Program-made: the position numbers and the translations under genes
Notes under the pieces: model-generated
What the model was told of the DNA's origin: nothing
Seen by the model: the letters and a program-made list of their open reading frames with translations, nothing else
Database searches by the model: none
Assembly (NCBI GenBank): GCA_003599475.1
Contig: QZKK01000246.1
Location: forward strand, 1 to 15,419
Direction: 5' to 3'
DNA length: 15,419 nucleotides
From: Desulfobacteraceae bacterium
GTDB taxonomy: Bacteria; Desulfobacterota; Desulfobacteria; Desulfobacterales; SURF-15
Shown: one piece after another, positions 1 to 7,147 of the stretch
Position numbering within the stretch: position 1 is the first letter of the stretch
How the letters are laid out: the number at the start of each line of letters is the position of its first letter

Positions 1-837
1 AACACCAGCGTCGCTTCGCTCCGACAGGGTGGCCGGGATCGATCGGAATCACCGGCCGCTTTCCTCCGGAATAGGTGGCCGAAATCGCCGGAATACGCAC
101 ATGACCCCTTTCTTTCGTTCAATAAATCATTAATCATTGTTAAACGCCAAATAATAGCCTCGGACCGCAATGCTGTAAAATTACCAAAAAAATAATATAT
201 CATCCCAGAGAAATCGTGTAGAAGATAAAATCCAAATGGAGCACCTAATCGATATATATTTCTTTCACCTGGATCATCAATATTCACAATTATAAGCTTT
301 TTATATAAGAGAAAAACATCAATAACTTTATCTAAGGGCTGGCGAGATTGTATATCTTGAGTAGTGTTCTTAATGGCTTCGTCTATCTCAGGAGAAGCTT
401 TGCTCTCCAAGTTTTGTCCATTATATTTCAATGTATCTAATGCGGCCACATTAAAAGGCAATGTATATTTATCATTCTGAAATGGAATTACATATTTATT
501 AAAACCTAGCATTAACCCATATTCCATGTTTACATTTGCATTTGGAATTATCTGACCATTTTGCTCGTCATGATTTAGGAGCACAATGCAAAATTGACAA
601 GTTATTATTTTGGAGCAGATTTTTTTTGCAAAATGCGTTTTGTCCAGGTGCCAACTGGCCACCGGCTTCTTCGCATTGTATCCCTTTCTTTTCCAATAAA
701 TTTCTTAATATTGTCATTTCCATCGGACTTGTTTTAAAGCCATATGCAATGAAGCAAGTCCGCGTAGAGGAAAAGACAAAATCGCACCTTGGTAATCCGA
801 TGACGCAATGATCATTTTTTCTAATCGAAATATCCAT
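1..837 (-). pseudogene. TIR-like / nucleotide-binding domain protein, frameshifted at an A8 run and running into an IS-like end
   Basis: The start is ATG at 837, with GAGGAG (849-854 on the minus strand) 11 nt upstream. The first frame gives 89 residues and stops at 568. Skipping one A in the eight-A run at 620-627 (after codon 70) moves into a frame that stays open to the window edge. It encodes about 244 residues up to the IS-like border near 103, then translates the GC-rich repeats. Residues 27-40 (TCFIAYGF...) resemble the first strand of TIR-like folds. A GGQLAPGQNAFCKK segment precedes the shift. After it come CIVLLN and NANVNMEYGLMLGF, the N-x-N-x-E-x-G-x3-G pattern seen in TIR-like and deoxyribosyltransferase-like nucleotide-binding domains. 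Both parts are needed for one domain. Proteins of this type are often NAD-consuming or nucleotide-binding defence effectors, but no neighbouring sensor is visible. Very low GC suggests horizontal origin. Either a decayed gene, a sequencing error or transcriptional slippage would explain the shift. Confidence 0.6.
28..99. mobile_element. Multi-repeat terminus of a probable IS21-family element (element lies off the left edge)
   Basis: Three imperfect tandem repeats are visible. The first is GGTGGCCGGGATCGATCGG (from 28), the second is a degenerate copy with CGGCCGCTTTCCTCCGGAAT (about 53-72), and the third is GGTGGCCGAAATCGCCGGAA (from 74), followed by TACGCA ending near 99. Each unit has a GGCCG block followed by a CCGGAAT-like block. 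IS21-family elements are known to carry several such short repeats inside each end and to terminate in TG...CA; read on the minus strand this end begins TGCGTATTCC. GC content changes sharply from GC-rich to AT-rich at about position 100, as expected at an insertion border. The istA/istB genes are not in view, so the family assignment rests on end structure only. Confidence 0.45.
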
Positions 838-848
838 AATGTACTCTT

Positions 849-904
849 CTCCTCATAACGAATATTAGACAGAAAAATAATATTGTGATATTCTTTTTCT
901 GCCT
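849..904 (-). promoter_or_regulatory. Upstream region of the TIR-like gene: 17-bp-arm hairpin next to a TAATAT box and a Shine-Dalgarno
   Basis: On the plus strand the arms are 867-883 (AGACAGAAAAATAATAT) and 888-904 (ATATTCTTTTTCTGCCT). They pair at 15 of 17 positions around a TGTG loop. On the minus strand this lies about 30 nt upstream of the ATG at 837. It is directly followed by TAATAT (867-862), a reasonable -10 hexamer, and then GAGGAG (854-849). No convincing -35 hexamer is visible. A long inverted repeat touching the -10 box suggests a repressor operator. A bidirectional terminator is possible but less likely, because the stem is AT-rich and has no U-tract beyond it. Confidence 0.4.
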
Positions 905-1076
905 ATTACATCTGCCTCATGCTTCCATAACCTAATGAAATCTGAATACAATTAACCTCAAAATCGCTGAAAACCACTAAAATCCGGGCTGGGATACGCT
1001 TTTTCTGCTTGCTGTATCTCACCTGCTTGGTGCAAAACCATCTAAGATATTTACAAAATATTGGATGGTGAACTCC

Positions 1077-1643
1077 ATGGATAGACGCAATTCGGTAGAT
1101 CGCGATGTTTTTGGGCAAGATTACCAAGCATGTGTAGAGGAAAACAGGGCACCCTCGGATCGGTCTTTGTTTTACGTGAAATGGGCGAGGGCAATTGCGC
1201 ACACAGCAGTGCAGCCAGAGCCAAATCATGCGGATCATCCCCAAGAGAAAGCCGCCAAAGCGAACGGCTTCCGGGATCGGGTGATCCCGGGTGAGGTGGA
1301 AAGACGATTTTCCGAGCGGATAGAGGGGGTTCGGGCCGAGAGGGAGCAAAGATACCGGGATGGCAGAGGTGCGCAGGCGGGCGTATGTCCGAAGTGCGAG
1401 GATGCTATCGATCTCTGCGGCCATAACGATCCTTTCGACTGCGACTTTGCCTTCGATTCGGATGATTGGGCGAAGAGCAACCCCCCTGTTTCTTCCGCGA
1501 TGCTTTCTGCTATAAGGGGTAAGTGCAAGAAAAGCAAGAGGAATTTTAATGCAGCTTGGAAACCCCGATCCTCATTATTCCAGTATTCCTATATTCCATC
1601 ATTCCAATTTTTTCCGCTTGACAAGGTCGATCGGGGTTTGTAA
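1077..1643 (+). CDS. Hypothetical ORF; start weakly resembles the N-terminal domain of an integron-type tyrosine recombinase (possible remnant)
   Basis: This is a 188-residue ORF if it begins at ATG 1077 (GGTGA six nt upstream); an in-frame ATG at 1065 lacks a ribosome site. Residues about 8-35 (DVFGQDYQACVEENRAPSDR, then SLFYVKWARA) resemble the opening helices of integron-like integrases, where a Y-x-x-x-L-x-x-N-x-x-P pattern is followed by YxxWxxxF. The similarity fades after about residue 40, and no catalytic R...HxxR...Y segment follows. The rest is charged and cysteine-containing (CPKC near residue 107) and unrecognised, and the last ~35 residues come from low-complexity ATTCC-rich sequence that is unlikely to be coding. 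Two overlapping minus-strand ORFs look no better. Most likely this is a decayed integrase fragment or non-coding sequence. Confidence 0.25.
   Translation: MDRRNSVDRDVFGQDYQACVEENRAPSDRSLFYVKWARAIAHTAVQPEPNHADHPQEKAAKANGFRDRVIPGEVERRFSERIEGVRAEREQRYRDGRGAQAGVCPKCEDAIDLCGHNDPFDCDFAFDSDDWAKSNPPVSSAMLSAIRGKCKKSKRNFNAAWKPRSSLFQYSYIPSFQFFPLDKVDRGL
1573..1609. repeat. Low-complexity ATTCC-rich repeat
   Basis: Five copies of (T)ATTCC with 2-5 nt spacing occur (ATTATTCCAGTATTCC, then ATATTCCATCATTCC). The repeat lies just before the GntR promoter and ends in a T-run. It resembles extragenic repeats common in deltaproteobacterial genomes. The spacing is too short and irregular for CRISPR. Confidence 0.5.
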
Positions 1644-1646
1644 AAG
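1618..1646 (+). promoter_or_regulatory. Sigma-70-type promoter for the GntR regulator gene
   Basis: A perfect TTGACA (1618-1623) is followed by a 17-nt spacer and TAAAAG (1641-1646, 4 of 6 matches to TATAAT). The expected transcription start is near 1653, leaving an untranslated leader of about 80 nt before the ATG at 1732. This is the clearest promoter in the window and probably drives the regulator. It may also drive the oxidoreductase genes downstream, because no strong terminator was seen between 2461 and 2568. Confidence 0.5.
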
Positions 1647-1654
1647 ATGCATTC

Positions 1655-1668
1655 ATATAGTCGTATAT
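1655..1668. promoter_or_regulatory. Small palindrome just after the predicted transcription start; candidate operator
   Basis: ATATA-GTCG-TATAT forms an inverted repeat with 5-bp arms and a 4-nt centre. It lies 9-22 nt downstream of the -10 hexamer. GntR regulators commonly bind short palindromes near their own start site, so autoregulation is plausible. The arms are short and AT-only, so chance is a real alternative, and the core does not match a textbook HutC site well. Confidence 0.22.
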
Positions 1669-1731
1669 ATCAATTTTGGCACTCGGTCGCCCGACGTCCT
1701 TCAGTCGGCGGCCGGCGCAGGATAACCCGGC

Positions 1732-2460
1732 ATGAGAAAAAATACGCCGCTTCCGATTCCAGCCTACTTCCGGATGCAGACAGTTGTCCGCGAGGAGATC
1801 GAGAAAGGACGCTGGAAGCCGGGGGAAGCCATTCCCACCGAGCGTGCTCTTGCCGAAGAACACCGCATCAGCATCGGGACTGTGAAAAAGGCGCTGCTCA
1901 ACCTTACCCACGAAGGGTATCTCTATCGAATCCAGGGGAAGGGGACGTTTGTCGCCGGGACCATCACCCGGGAGAACCTCAGGTACTATCGGCTCATGGA
2001 GCATTTCGGCGGGATCGAAGCGGCTATGAAGATCCGGTTTCTCAGCCTCACATCCGTCAAATGCCCTGAAGCGGCCCGAACATGCCTTGGGATCGGGCAG
2101 AAACAGCCGGTCTTCGAGCTCAGGCGGCTGTTTATTTTCGATCAGCGGCCGGTCATCTACAACATCTCCTATCTGCCGGAGGCTCTTTTCAAAAATCTGG
2201 GCAGGCTCCCCGAGACGCTTTTTGAAACCACCCCGCTCTATATCGCGCTCGAGAACCATTACGGGCTGCCGACGCTCCATAATCAGGAGCTGTTCAACGC
2301 GGTGCCGGCCGGGGAAGAGGTTGCCGCAATCCTGGATGTGCCGAAGGAGACGCCGGTTCTCCATATTGAAATGATATCTTTTACTTACAAGGACAAACCG
2401 TATGAATACCGGCAGGCATACTGTCTGACCACCCGGCAGAAAGTGTTCCGGGAGATATAG
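1732..2460 (+). CDS. GntR-family transcriptional regulator, HutC-type with UTRA ligand domain
   Basis: This is a 242-residue protein, the usual size for the HutC subfamily. Residues about 8-75 form the winged helix-turn-helix: VREEIEKGRWKPGEAIPTER, then ALAEEHRISIGTVKKALLNL, then a wing ending GYLYRIQGKGTFVA. This is the canonical GntR signature. Residues about 90-240 match a UTRA ligand-binding fold, with the typical ELRRLFIFDQRPVIYNISYL strand and the closing YRQAYCLTTRQKVF. The start at 1732 has AGGA about 10 nt upstream. It precedes the flavoprotein, GltD-like and tct genes in the same direction, so it is the likely local regulator, responding to the transported acid or a derivative. That ligand assignment is inference. 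Confidence 0.92.
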   Translation: MRKNTPLPIPAYFRMQTVVREEIEKGRWKPGEAIPTERALAEEHRISIGTVKKALLNLTHEGYLYRIQGKGTFVAGTITRENLRYYRLMEHFGGIEAAMKIRFLSLTSVKCPEAARTCLGIGQKQPVFELRRLFIFDQRPVIYNISYLPEALFKNLGRLPETLFETTPLYIALENHYGLPTLHNQELFNAVPAGEEVAAILDVPKETPVLHIEMISFTYKDKPYEYRQAYCLTTRQKVFREI

Positions 2461-2474
2461 TCGGATGATTCTAT

Positions 2475-2542
2475 AGATTTCAGGTTTCGGGTTTCAGGTG
2501 TCAGCTCGGCGGAGGGTACCTGAACACTGAACACTGAAATCT
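2475..2542. repeat. Imperfect 25-bp inverted repeat between the regulator and the flavoprotein gene
   Basis: The left arm at 2475-2499 begins AGATTTCAGG and ends TTTCAGGT. The right arm at 2518-2542 is its reverse complement at 20 of 25 positions, around an 18-nt loop. Each arm is built from smaller TTTCAGGTTTCGGG or TGAACACTGAACACTG units, typical of extragenic palindromes in deltaproteobacteria. It is not followed by a T-run, so it is a poor intrinsic terminator. Because it lies between the regulator and its likely target, a regulatory or mRNA-processing role is possible. Confidence 0.55.
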
Positions 2543-2568
2543 CTAAAGAGAAGGAGAAGGAATAAGGA

Positions 2569-4251
2569 ATGAACCATGACTATCCAGTAATCGACTGCGA
2601 CGTGCTCGTCATCGGGGGCGGCAGCGCAGGGGCGATGGCCGCCATTCGGGCCAAGGAGGTAGACCCGAGGCAGGAGGTGGTCGTCTTTGAAAAGGGGGAG
2701 ATCAAATACTCCGGATGCATCGCCCGCGGCATGGATGCGCTCAACATCGTTGCCGTACCCGGCCTTTCCACACCGGAGCTTTACGTCGAGTCGAATCGCA
2801 TCGCCTGCGACGGCATCATGGACGAGCCGGTAAACTTCCGGATGGCTCAGCGAAGCTGGGACCTTCTAAAGAAGCTGGAGTCCTGGGACGTCTGTTTCCC
2901 GACCGATGAAAAGGGGAAATACGAGGTGCTCCAGGTGCACCCGAAGGGCCGCTTCTGCGTCACCATGAAGGAGCCGGAACTGAAATCGATTCTGGCCAAG
3001 CGGGTCATCGATTCCGGTGTCCGCGTCGTCAACCGGACGATGGCCATGCAGCTTCTCAAAAACGGCGATAGGATCGCGGGTGCAATCGGTATGAACGTGC
3101 GAACCGGGGAACCGATCGTCTGCAAGGCCAAATCGGTCATCCTGACCGCCGGCGGCACCGCGCGGTTCGGTCTTCCAAACAACGGAAACCTCTACGGGGT
3201 TTACGATTTTCCCGGAAATTCGGGAGACGGGTACTGCCTGGCCTACAAGGCGGGCGCCGAGCTGAGCGGATTCGAATACACCCTGATCTACTACATCATC
3301 AAAGATATCAATGCCCCGCTGCTCTATATCACGCTCACCCGGGGAGCCCACCTGCTGAATGCCTTCGACGAACACAGGGAAGAGAACCATCCTTCCCCGA
3401 AATCGATGCTCGTCGAACACCGGAGAGGAAGCGGCCCCATGCGGATCCTCATGGGCCATCTGCCGGAAAAAAAGATCAAGGAGATCGAAGACATTCTCTT
3501 TACCACGGAGCGGCCTGTCCAGGAGCGTTTCTTCCAGGGCCGCGGGGTCAATTTCAGAAGCGGGGAGATCGAACTCTGGCCCACCGAGTGCTTCCTGTGC
3601 GGAGGGCACGGGCTGACCGGGGTTCGTGTAAACGAATCTGCCGAAACGGCGGTTCCCGGGCTGTATGCGGCCGGAGACACCTCGCTTGTCGCCCGGGGGC
3701 ATCTGTCCGGTGCGTTCGTCTACGGAGAAATCGCGGCAGAAAGCGCAAGCGAATATGCGTCCAGAACGGAGCCGGTCGAACTCGATACCGATCAGGTGGC
3801 CGCTTTTATCGAAGGCCGGGACCGCCGATTCGAACAGAGGGGAAACAGGATTCCCATCGAAGAATTCGAGTACAAGGTGCGCAGGATGATCAACGATTAC
3901 ATCGTACCGCCCAAAAACGAGTATAAGCTCGACCGGGCCCTCTGGTGGATGGACCGCTTCCGCAAAGAGCTCAGGGAGATGGTTTTTGTCCGCGACGTCC
4001 ACGATCTTTTCAAGACATACGAGGTGGAAAACATCCTCCAGTGCGCCACGATGAGTGCGCTGGCATCCAGGGATCGCAGGGAGAGCCGCTGGGGTCCGTG
4101 GCACGACCGAACCGACTTTCCGGAAAAAGACGATCGCAACTGGATGAAGCATATCGTTCTGACCCGGGGGGAAGCCCCGGAAGATGTTCGCATCTCCTAT
4201 CGGGACATCATCCGGATGGGAGACCGCAAAGGCAAGGAGAACGCCCTATGA
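2569..4251 (+). CDS. AprA/fumarate-reductase-like FAD-dependent oxidoreductase (flavoprotein subunit)
   Basis: This is a 560-residue cytoplasmic protein with no signal peptide. The N-terminal FAD dinucleotide motif is VLVIGGGSAGAMAA (Gly16, Gly18, Gly21). It is followed by a SGCIARGMDALN segment (about residues 48-60) like that of the adenylylsulfate reductase alpha family. ILTAGGTARFG near 190 is a second flavin-contacting segment. WPTECFLCGGHG (Cys341, Cys344, His347) and PGLYAAGD (363-370), then RGHLSGAFVYG, form the C-terminal FAD region; the HGxNRLGGN motif of true fumarate reductase is replaced. The family transfers electrons between FAD and a small substrate such as fumarate-like acids or adenylylsulfate. 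No AprB-, FrdB- or cytochrome-b-type partner is nearby. The next gene overlaps by ATGA and is the probable electron partner. Substrate is unknown. An AGGAG/GAAGG tract precedes the start. Confidence 0.85.
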   Translation: MNHDYPVIDCDVLVIGGGSAGAMAAIRAKEVDPRQEVVVFEKGEIKYSGCIARGMDALNIVAVPGLSTPELYVESNRIACDGIMDEPVNFRMAQRSWDLLKKLESWDVCFPTDEKGKYEVLQVHPKGRFCVTMKEPELKSILAKRVIDSGVRVVNRTMAMQLLKNGDRIAGAIGMNVRTGEPIVCKAKSVILTAGGTARFGLPNNGNLYGVYDFPGNSGDGYCLAYKAGAELSGFEYTLIYYIIKDINAPLLYITLTRGAHLLNAFDEHREENHPSPKSMLVEHRRGSGPMRILMGHLPEKKIKEIEDILFTTERPVQERFFQGRGVNFRSGEIELWPTECFLCGGHGLTGVRVNESAETAVPGLYAAGDTSLVARGHLSGAFVYGEIAAESASEYASRTEPVELDTDQVAAFIEGRDRRFEQRGNRIPIEEFEYKVRRMINDYIVPPKNEYKLDRALWWMDRFRKELREMVFVRDVHDLFKTYEVENILQCATMSALASRDRRESRWGPWHDRTDFPEKDDRNWMKHIVLTRGEAPEDVRISYRDIIRMGDRKGKENAL

Positions 4252-5864
4252 GAGTCAACATGCTGGAGAGCCTGTCGGATAATATCGTCATCGACAAAGA
4301 TAAATGCACCGCCTGCGGGATCTGTGTGGACCGGTGCGTTCTGGACAACCTGCGGATGAAGCTTGCCCCCTGCAGGCAGGCCTGTCCGCTCAAGGTCAAT
4401 TGTCAGGGGTACGTCCAGCTCATCGCCCGCGGAGAAGAGGAGAAAGCCCTTGCGCTTCTTCGGGAAACGCTCCCTTTTCCGGGCATCCTGGGCAGAATCT
4501 GCGCCCAGCCCTGCGAAGCGAGCTGCCATCGAAAAGAACAGGACGGGGAAGCGGTTTCCATCCGGTCCCTCAAGCGATACCTTGCAGACTGGGAGGAGAA
4601 GGAGGGAAAGGCTCCGGTTCCGGCGATCCTGTCCGACACCGGGAGAAGCGTTGCAGTGGTCGGATCCGGTCCTGCAGGAATGATGGCTGCCTATGACCTG
4701 CGGGTACGCGGTCATCGGGTCGTTGTCTTCGATGCCGAAAGCAAACCGGGCGGAATGCTGCGGTGGGCGATTCCCGAGTTCAGGCTTCCGGTTTCGGTGC
4801 TGGAAAAAGAAATCGGGATTCTGGAGAAGATGGGGGTTGAATTCCGGTGCGGGATGACCCTTGGGAAAGAGATCCGCCTGGAGACACTGAAAGAAGAGTT
4901 CGATGCCGTGATTGCGGCCACCGGCTGCCCGAAGCACGCAAAGCTCAACCTCAAGGGGGAAGATGCATCCGGTATCCACTACGGGCTTCCCTTTCTAAAG
5001 GCTGTCCGCAGCGGGAAAGCCGCAGAAGTCGGAAAAAGAGTCGTTGTCATCGGCGGCGGAAACGTGGCGGTGGATGCGGCTCAGACGGCCTTGCGGATGG
5101 GGGCCGAATCGGTGACCCTGGTCGCCCTTGAATCCGAAAAGGAGCTTCCGGCTTTCCCATGGGCGATCGAGAGCGCCCGGGCGGAAGGGGTCAACATCGA
5201 ATGCTGCTGGGGAAACCCCGCGTTTGTGTTCGAAGCGGGGAAGCTCAAAGGGATCGATCTTCAACGCTGCATCCGGATTTTTGATTCATGCGGAGACTTC
5301 CGGCCGATTTTCGACGACTGCATGTTGAAGCACCTCGAAGCCGACACCGTCCTCATCGCAGTCGGGCAGGGGGTGGACACGGCCCCCTTCGAAGGAACGG
5401 CGGTCTTTCAAAACGGTGCGTTTGCAGCCGATCCCTTGACCCTGCAGACCATCGATGAGAAACTGTTTCTCGCAGGAGATCTCGCCGGCGGCCCTTCCTC
5501 GGTGGTCGATGCCATGGCCGGAGGCAGGCAGGCGGCCGAATCGGTCGACCGGTTTCTGAAGGGAGAGCACCTGCGCTTCGGCAGATCCTATGCCGGACCG
5601 GTTGAAACCGATTTTGAAATCGATGCCGATAGAGGATCGAAGGAACGGCGCATCGCAATCGCACCGCACCGTTTCCGGGGCAAGGGAGATTTCGACGAAA
5701 TCGAGCGGGGATTCGATGCAAAAACGGCCGTAAAGGAAGCCGGCCGGTGTCACTCCTGCGGGGAACCTTTCGGTAAGTACCGTACCTGCTGGTTTTGCCT
5801 GCCCTGCGAGGTGGACTGCCCCAATGAGGCATTGTGGGTGGAGATTCCCTATCTGTTGCGATAG
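4248..5864 (+). CDS. GltD-like NAD(P)H-dependent FAD oxidoreductase with N- and C-terminal Fe-S motifs
   Basis: This is a 538-residue protein. The start ATG at 4248 overlaps the previous stop (ATGA) and has AAGGAG upstream; longer starts inside the preceding gene are not credible. Cys20-x2-Cys23-x2-Cys26-x3-Cys30 is a 4Fe-4S ferredoxin motif. Cys42, 46, 52, 85, 89 and 93 form the GltD-type iron-sulfur domain, with QPCEASCHRKEQ. Gly139-Ser-Gly-Pro-Ala-Gly144 begins the FAD-binding half (then KPGGMLRWAIPEFRLP), and VVVIGGGNVAVDAAQTA (about 265-281) is the NAD(P)-binding insert. LFLAGDLAGGPSSVVDAMAG closes the FAD site. A final cysteine cluster at about 500-530 (CHSCG, then CWFCLPCEVDCPNEA) suggests a further cluster. 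This is the architecture of the glutamate synthase small subunit family, which passes electrons from NAD(P)H through FAD and Fe-S to a partner. Here the partner is probably the flavoprotein encoded immediately upstream. Confidence 0.88.
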   Translation: MRVNMLESLSDNIVIDKDKCTACGICVDRCVLDNLRMKLAPCRQACPLKVNCQGYVQLIARGEEEKALALLRETLPFPGILGRICAQPCEASCHRKEQDGEAVSIRSLKRYLADWEEKEGKAPVPAILSDTGRSVAVVGSGPAGMMAAYDLRVRGHRVVVFDAESKPGGMLRWAIPEFRLPVSVLEKEIGILEKMGVEFRCGMTLGKEIRLETLKEEFDAVIAATGCPKHAKLNLKGEDASGIHYGLPFLKAVRSGKAAEVGKRVVVIGGGNVAVDAAQTALRMGAESVTLVALESEKELPAFPWAIESARAEGVNIECCWGNPAFVFEAGKLKGIDLQRCIRIFDSCGDFRPIFDDCMLKHLEADTVLIAVGQGVDTAPFEGTAVFQNGAFAADPLTLQTIDEKLFLAGDLAGGPSSVVDAMAGGRQAAESVDRFLKGEHLRFGRSYAGPVETDFEIDADRGSKERRIAIAPHRFRGKGDFDEIERGFDAKTAVKEAGRCHSCGEPFGKYRTCWFCLPCEVDCPNEALWVEIPYLLR

Positions 5865-6048
5865 CGGGGAAAAAGATGAACGTCGAACACCCGCCTGCCA
5901 TAGCCATCGGAGTTTGCAGGATTAAACAGCGCACGGATGATGCGATTGTTTATGTCATAACAGATGCACATTGGCACCGGCGGGCAGGTCGAACGTCCAA
6001 CATCGAATGAAGGAAAAAAATCAACCGATGGTAAAAAGGAGGTCTGTC

Positions 6049-7014
6049 ATGAAAAGGCTGTCTATTGTTTTTTTGAGTTTCCTGCTCGTCTTTGCCGGTT
6101 TAGCGGCTGCTGCTGCGGCCGACACCTACCCAAGCAAACCGATTAATTTCGTGGTGCCCTGGGGTACGGGGGGGATGACCGATGTCAGCGCCCGGCTCCT
6201 TGCGGAAAAATTCAAGGCGGAATTCAAGAGCCCGGTTCTTGTCGTGAACAAGCCCGGTGCAAATGGAACGATCGGTCTCAAATACGTTCTTTCCCAGCCG
6301 GCAGACGGGTATACGATCGCTATCGGCCCCATGACCGATGCGCTGGCAAACCCGTATTTCCAGAAAGCGGAGGCTTTCAACTTCGACGATATCTCGTTTG
6401 TCGCCGGCTACATGCCCCAGCAGCGGGTTCTTTTTACGACCCCGGACAAGCCGTATAAAACATTTGCGGAATTCATCAAGTACGCAAAAGAGCATCCGGG
6501 GGAGATTTCCGCCGGCAGCGGGGGTTCTCAGTGGGCTCTCGAGGTCGTCAAATCGATTGCCGTCAAAGACGGCCTGAAAATGAAGTACGTCATGTTCAAA
6601 AGCGGAGGCGAAGCCTCGACCTCGATTCTCGGAAAACACGTGGATATCTGCGAAACCGGCAGCGGCACCCCGGCTTACCAGGCCGCCCGCGATGGAAAGC
6701 TGAATCTTTTCGTAAACCTCGGTGCGGAGGAAGTCCCCTTCTTTCCGGATGTCAAAAACGTAAAAGAGCTCGGATACCCGTATGCCGCGGTCGTTTATTA
6801 CGGATTTTCGGTGCGGGCGGGAACACCTGAGCCTGTGAGAAAGAAGCTCGAAGAGACACTCGGAAAGGTCATGAAGGATCCCGAGGTCATCGAGAAGATG
6901 ACCCAGATGGGGCTGACCCCCAAATTCGTAGACGGACAAGCCTACAAGAAGATCGTAACCGAGGCGGTAAGCTCGGTTCCCGAGATGCTGAAGTACAACC
7001 AGGCTCTGCAATAG
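6049..7014 (+). CDS. tctC: TctC-family periplasmic solute-binding protein of a tripartite tricarboxylate transporter
   Basis: This is a 321-residue protein. ATG 6049 is chosen because a perfect AGGAGGT (6037-6043) lies 5 nt upstream and a classic Sec signal peptide follows (MKR, hydrophobic core, cleavage probably after AAA at residue 24). An upstream ATG at 5971 would add a charged, signal-destroying tail. The mature protein opens with YPSKPINFVVPWGTGGMTD, the conserved TctC ligand loop, then VVNKPGANGTIGL and ADGYTIAIG, all diagnostic for the family. These proteins bind carboxylates such as citrate, other di- or tricarboxylates or aromatic acids and deliver them to TctA/TctB. The strong ribosome site and the hairpin after the stop suggest it is made in excess over the membrane subunits. 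The 184-nt gap before it holds repeat-like GAACGTCCAACATCGAATG but no promoter I can defend. Confidence 0.93.
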   Translation: MKRLSIVFLSFLLVFAGLAAAAAADTYPSKPINFVVPWGTGGMTDVSARLLAEKFKAEFKSPVLVVNKPGANGTIGLKYVLSQPADGYTIAIGPMTDALANPYFQKAEAFNFDDISFVAGYMPQQRVLFTTPDKPYKTFAEFIKYAKEHPGEISAGSGGSQWALEVVKSIAVKDGLKMKYVMFKSGGEASTSILGKHVDICETGSGTPAYQAARDGKLNLFVNLGAEEVPFFPDVKNVKELGYPYAAVVYYGFSVRAGTPEPVRKKLEETLGKVMKDPEVIEKMTQMGLTPKFVDGQAYKKIVTEAVSSVPEMLKYNQALQ

Positions 7015-7028
7015 CCTGCATGGGAGGA

Positions 7029-7065
7029 GCTCCGGTGCCGCGTTCGGGCGCCGGGGCTTCTTCCC
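7029..7065 (+). terminator. Terminator-like hairpin after tctC
   Basis: GCTCCGGTGCC (7029-7039) pairs with GGCGCCGGGGC (7047-7057) along 11 bp, including two G-U pairs, with a 7-nt loop. TTCTTCC follows. The stem is strong but the T-run is weak, so it may act as a partial terminator or as a 3'-stabilising structure that raises tctC expression relative to tctBA. Confidence 0.55.
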
Positions 7066-7086
7066 GGAGCAGGAGGTCGAAGGGCT

Positions 7087-7129
7087 GAAGAGAAAGAAGT
7101 TGAGAAGCTTAGAAGTTGAGAAGTTTAGC
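7087..7129 (+). repeat. Extragenic repeat A (inverted partner at 9616-9658)
   Basis: This is a purine-rich stretch GAAGAGAAAGAAGTTGAGAA continuing AGCTTAGAAGTTGAGAAG-type sequence. Its reverse complement occurs at 9616-9658 with 39 of 43 matches. It contains internal AGAAGTTGAGAAG sub-repeats. Confidence 0.7.
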
Positions 7130-7147
7130 AGGGGGCGTGTCGTTACA

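Noticed and set aside
1..900. TIR-like gene read as part of a complete defence operon
   Set aside because: No sensor, cyclase, Argonaute or STING-like partner is visible on either side within the window; only a lone, broken gene can be supported.
906..1424. 172-codon minus-strand ORF
   Set aside because: No family resemblance or ribosome site; it overlaps the weak plus-strand ORF and spans a sharp composition change.
2866..4152. Long minus-strand ORF (428 codons) opposite the flavoprotein gene
   Set aside because: No recognisable domain, and it lies wholly antisense to a gene with clear FAD motifs; high-GC codon bias opens the antisense frame.
3945..4247. Upstream extension of the GltD-like protein
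   Set aside because: It would overlap the flavoprotein gene by 300 nt; ATG 4248 has a ribosome site, ATGA coupling and begins directly before the ferredoxin motif.
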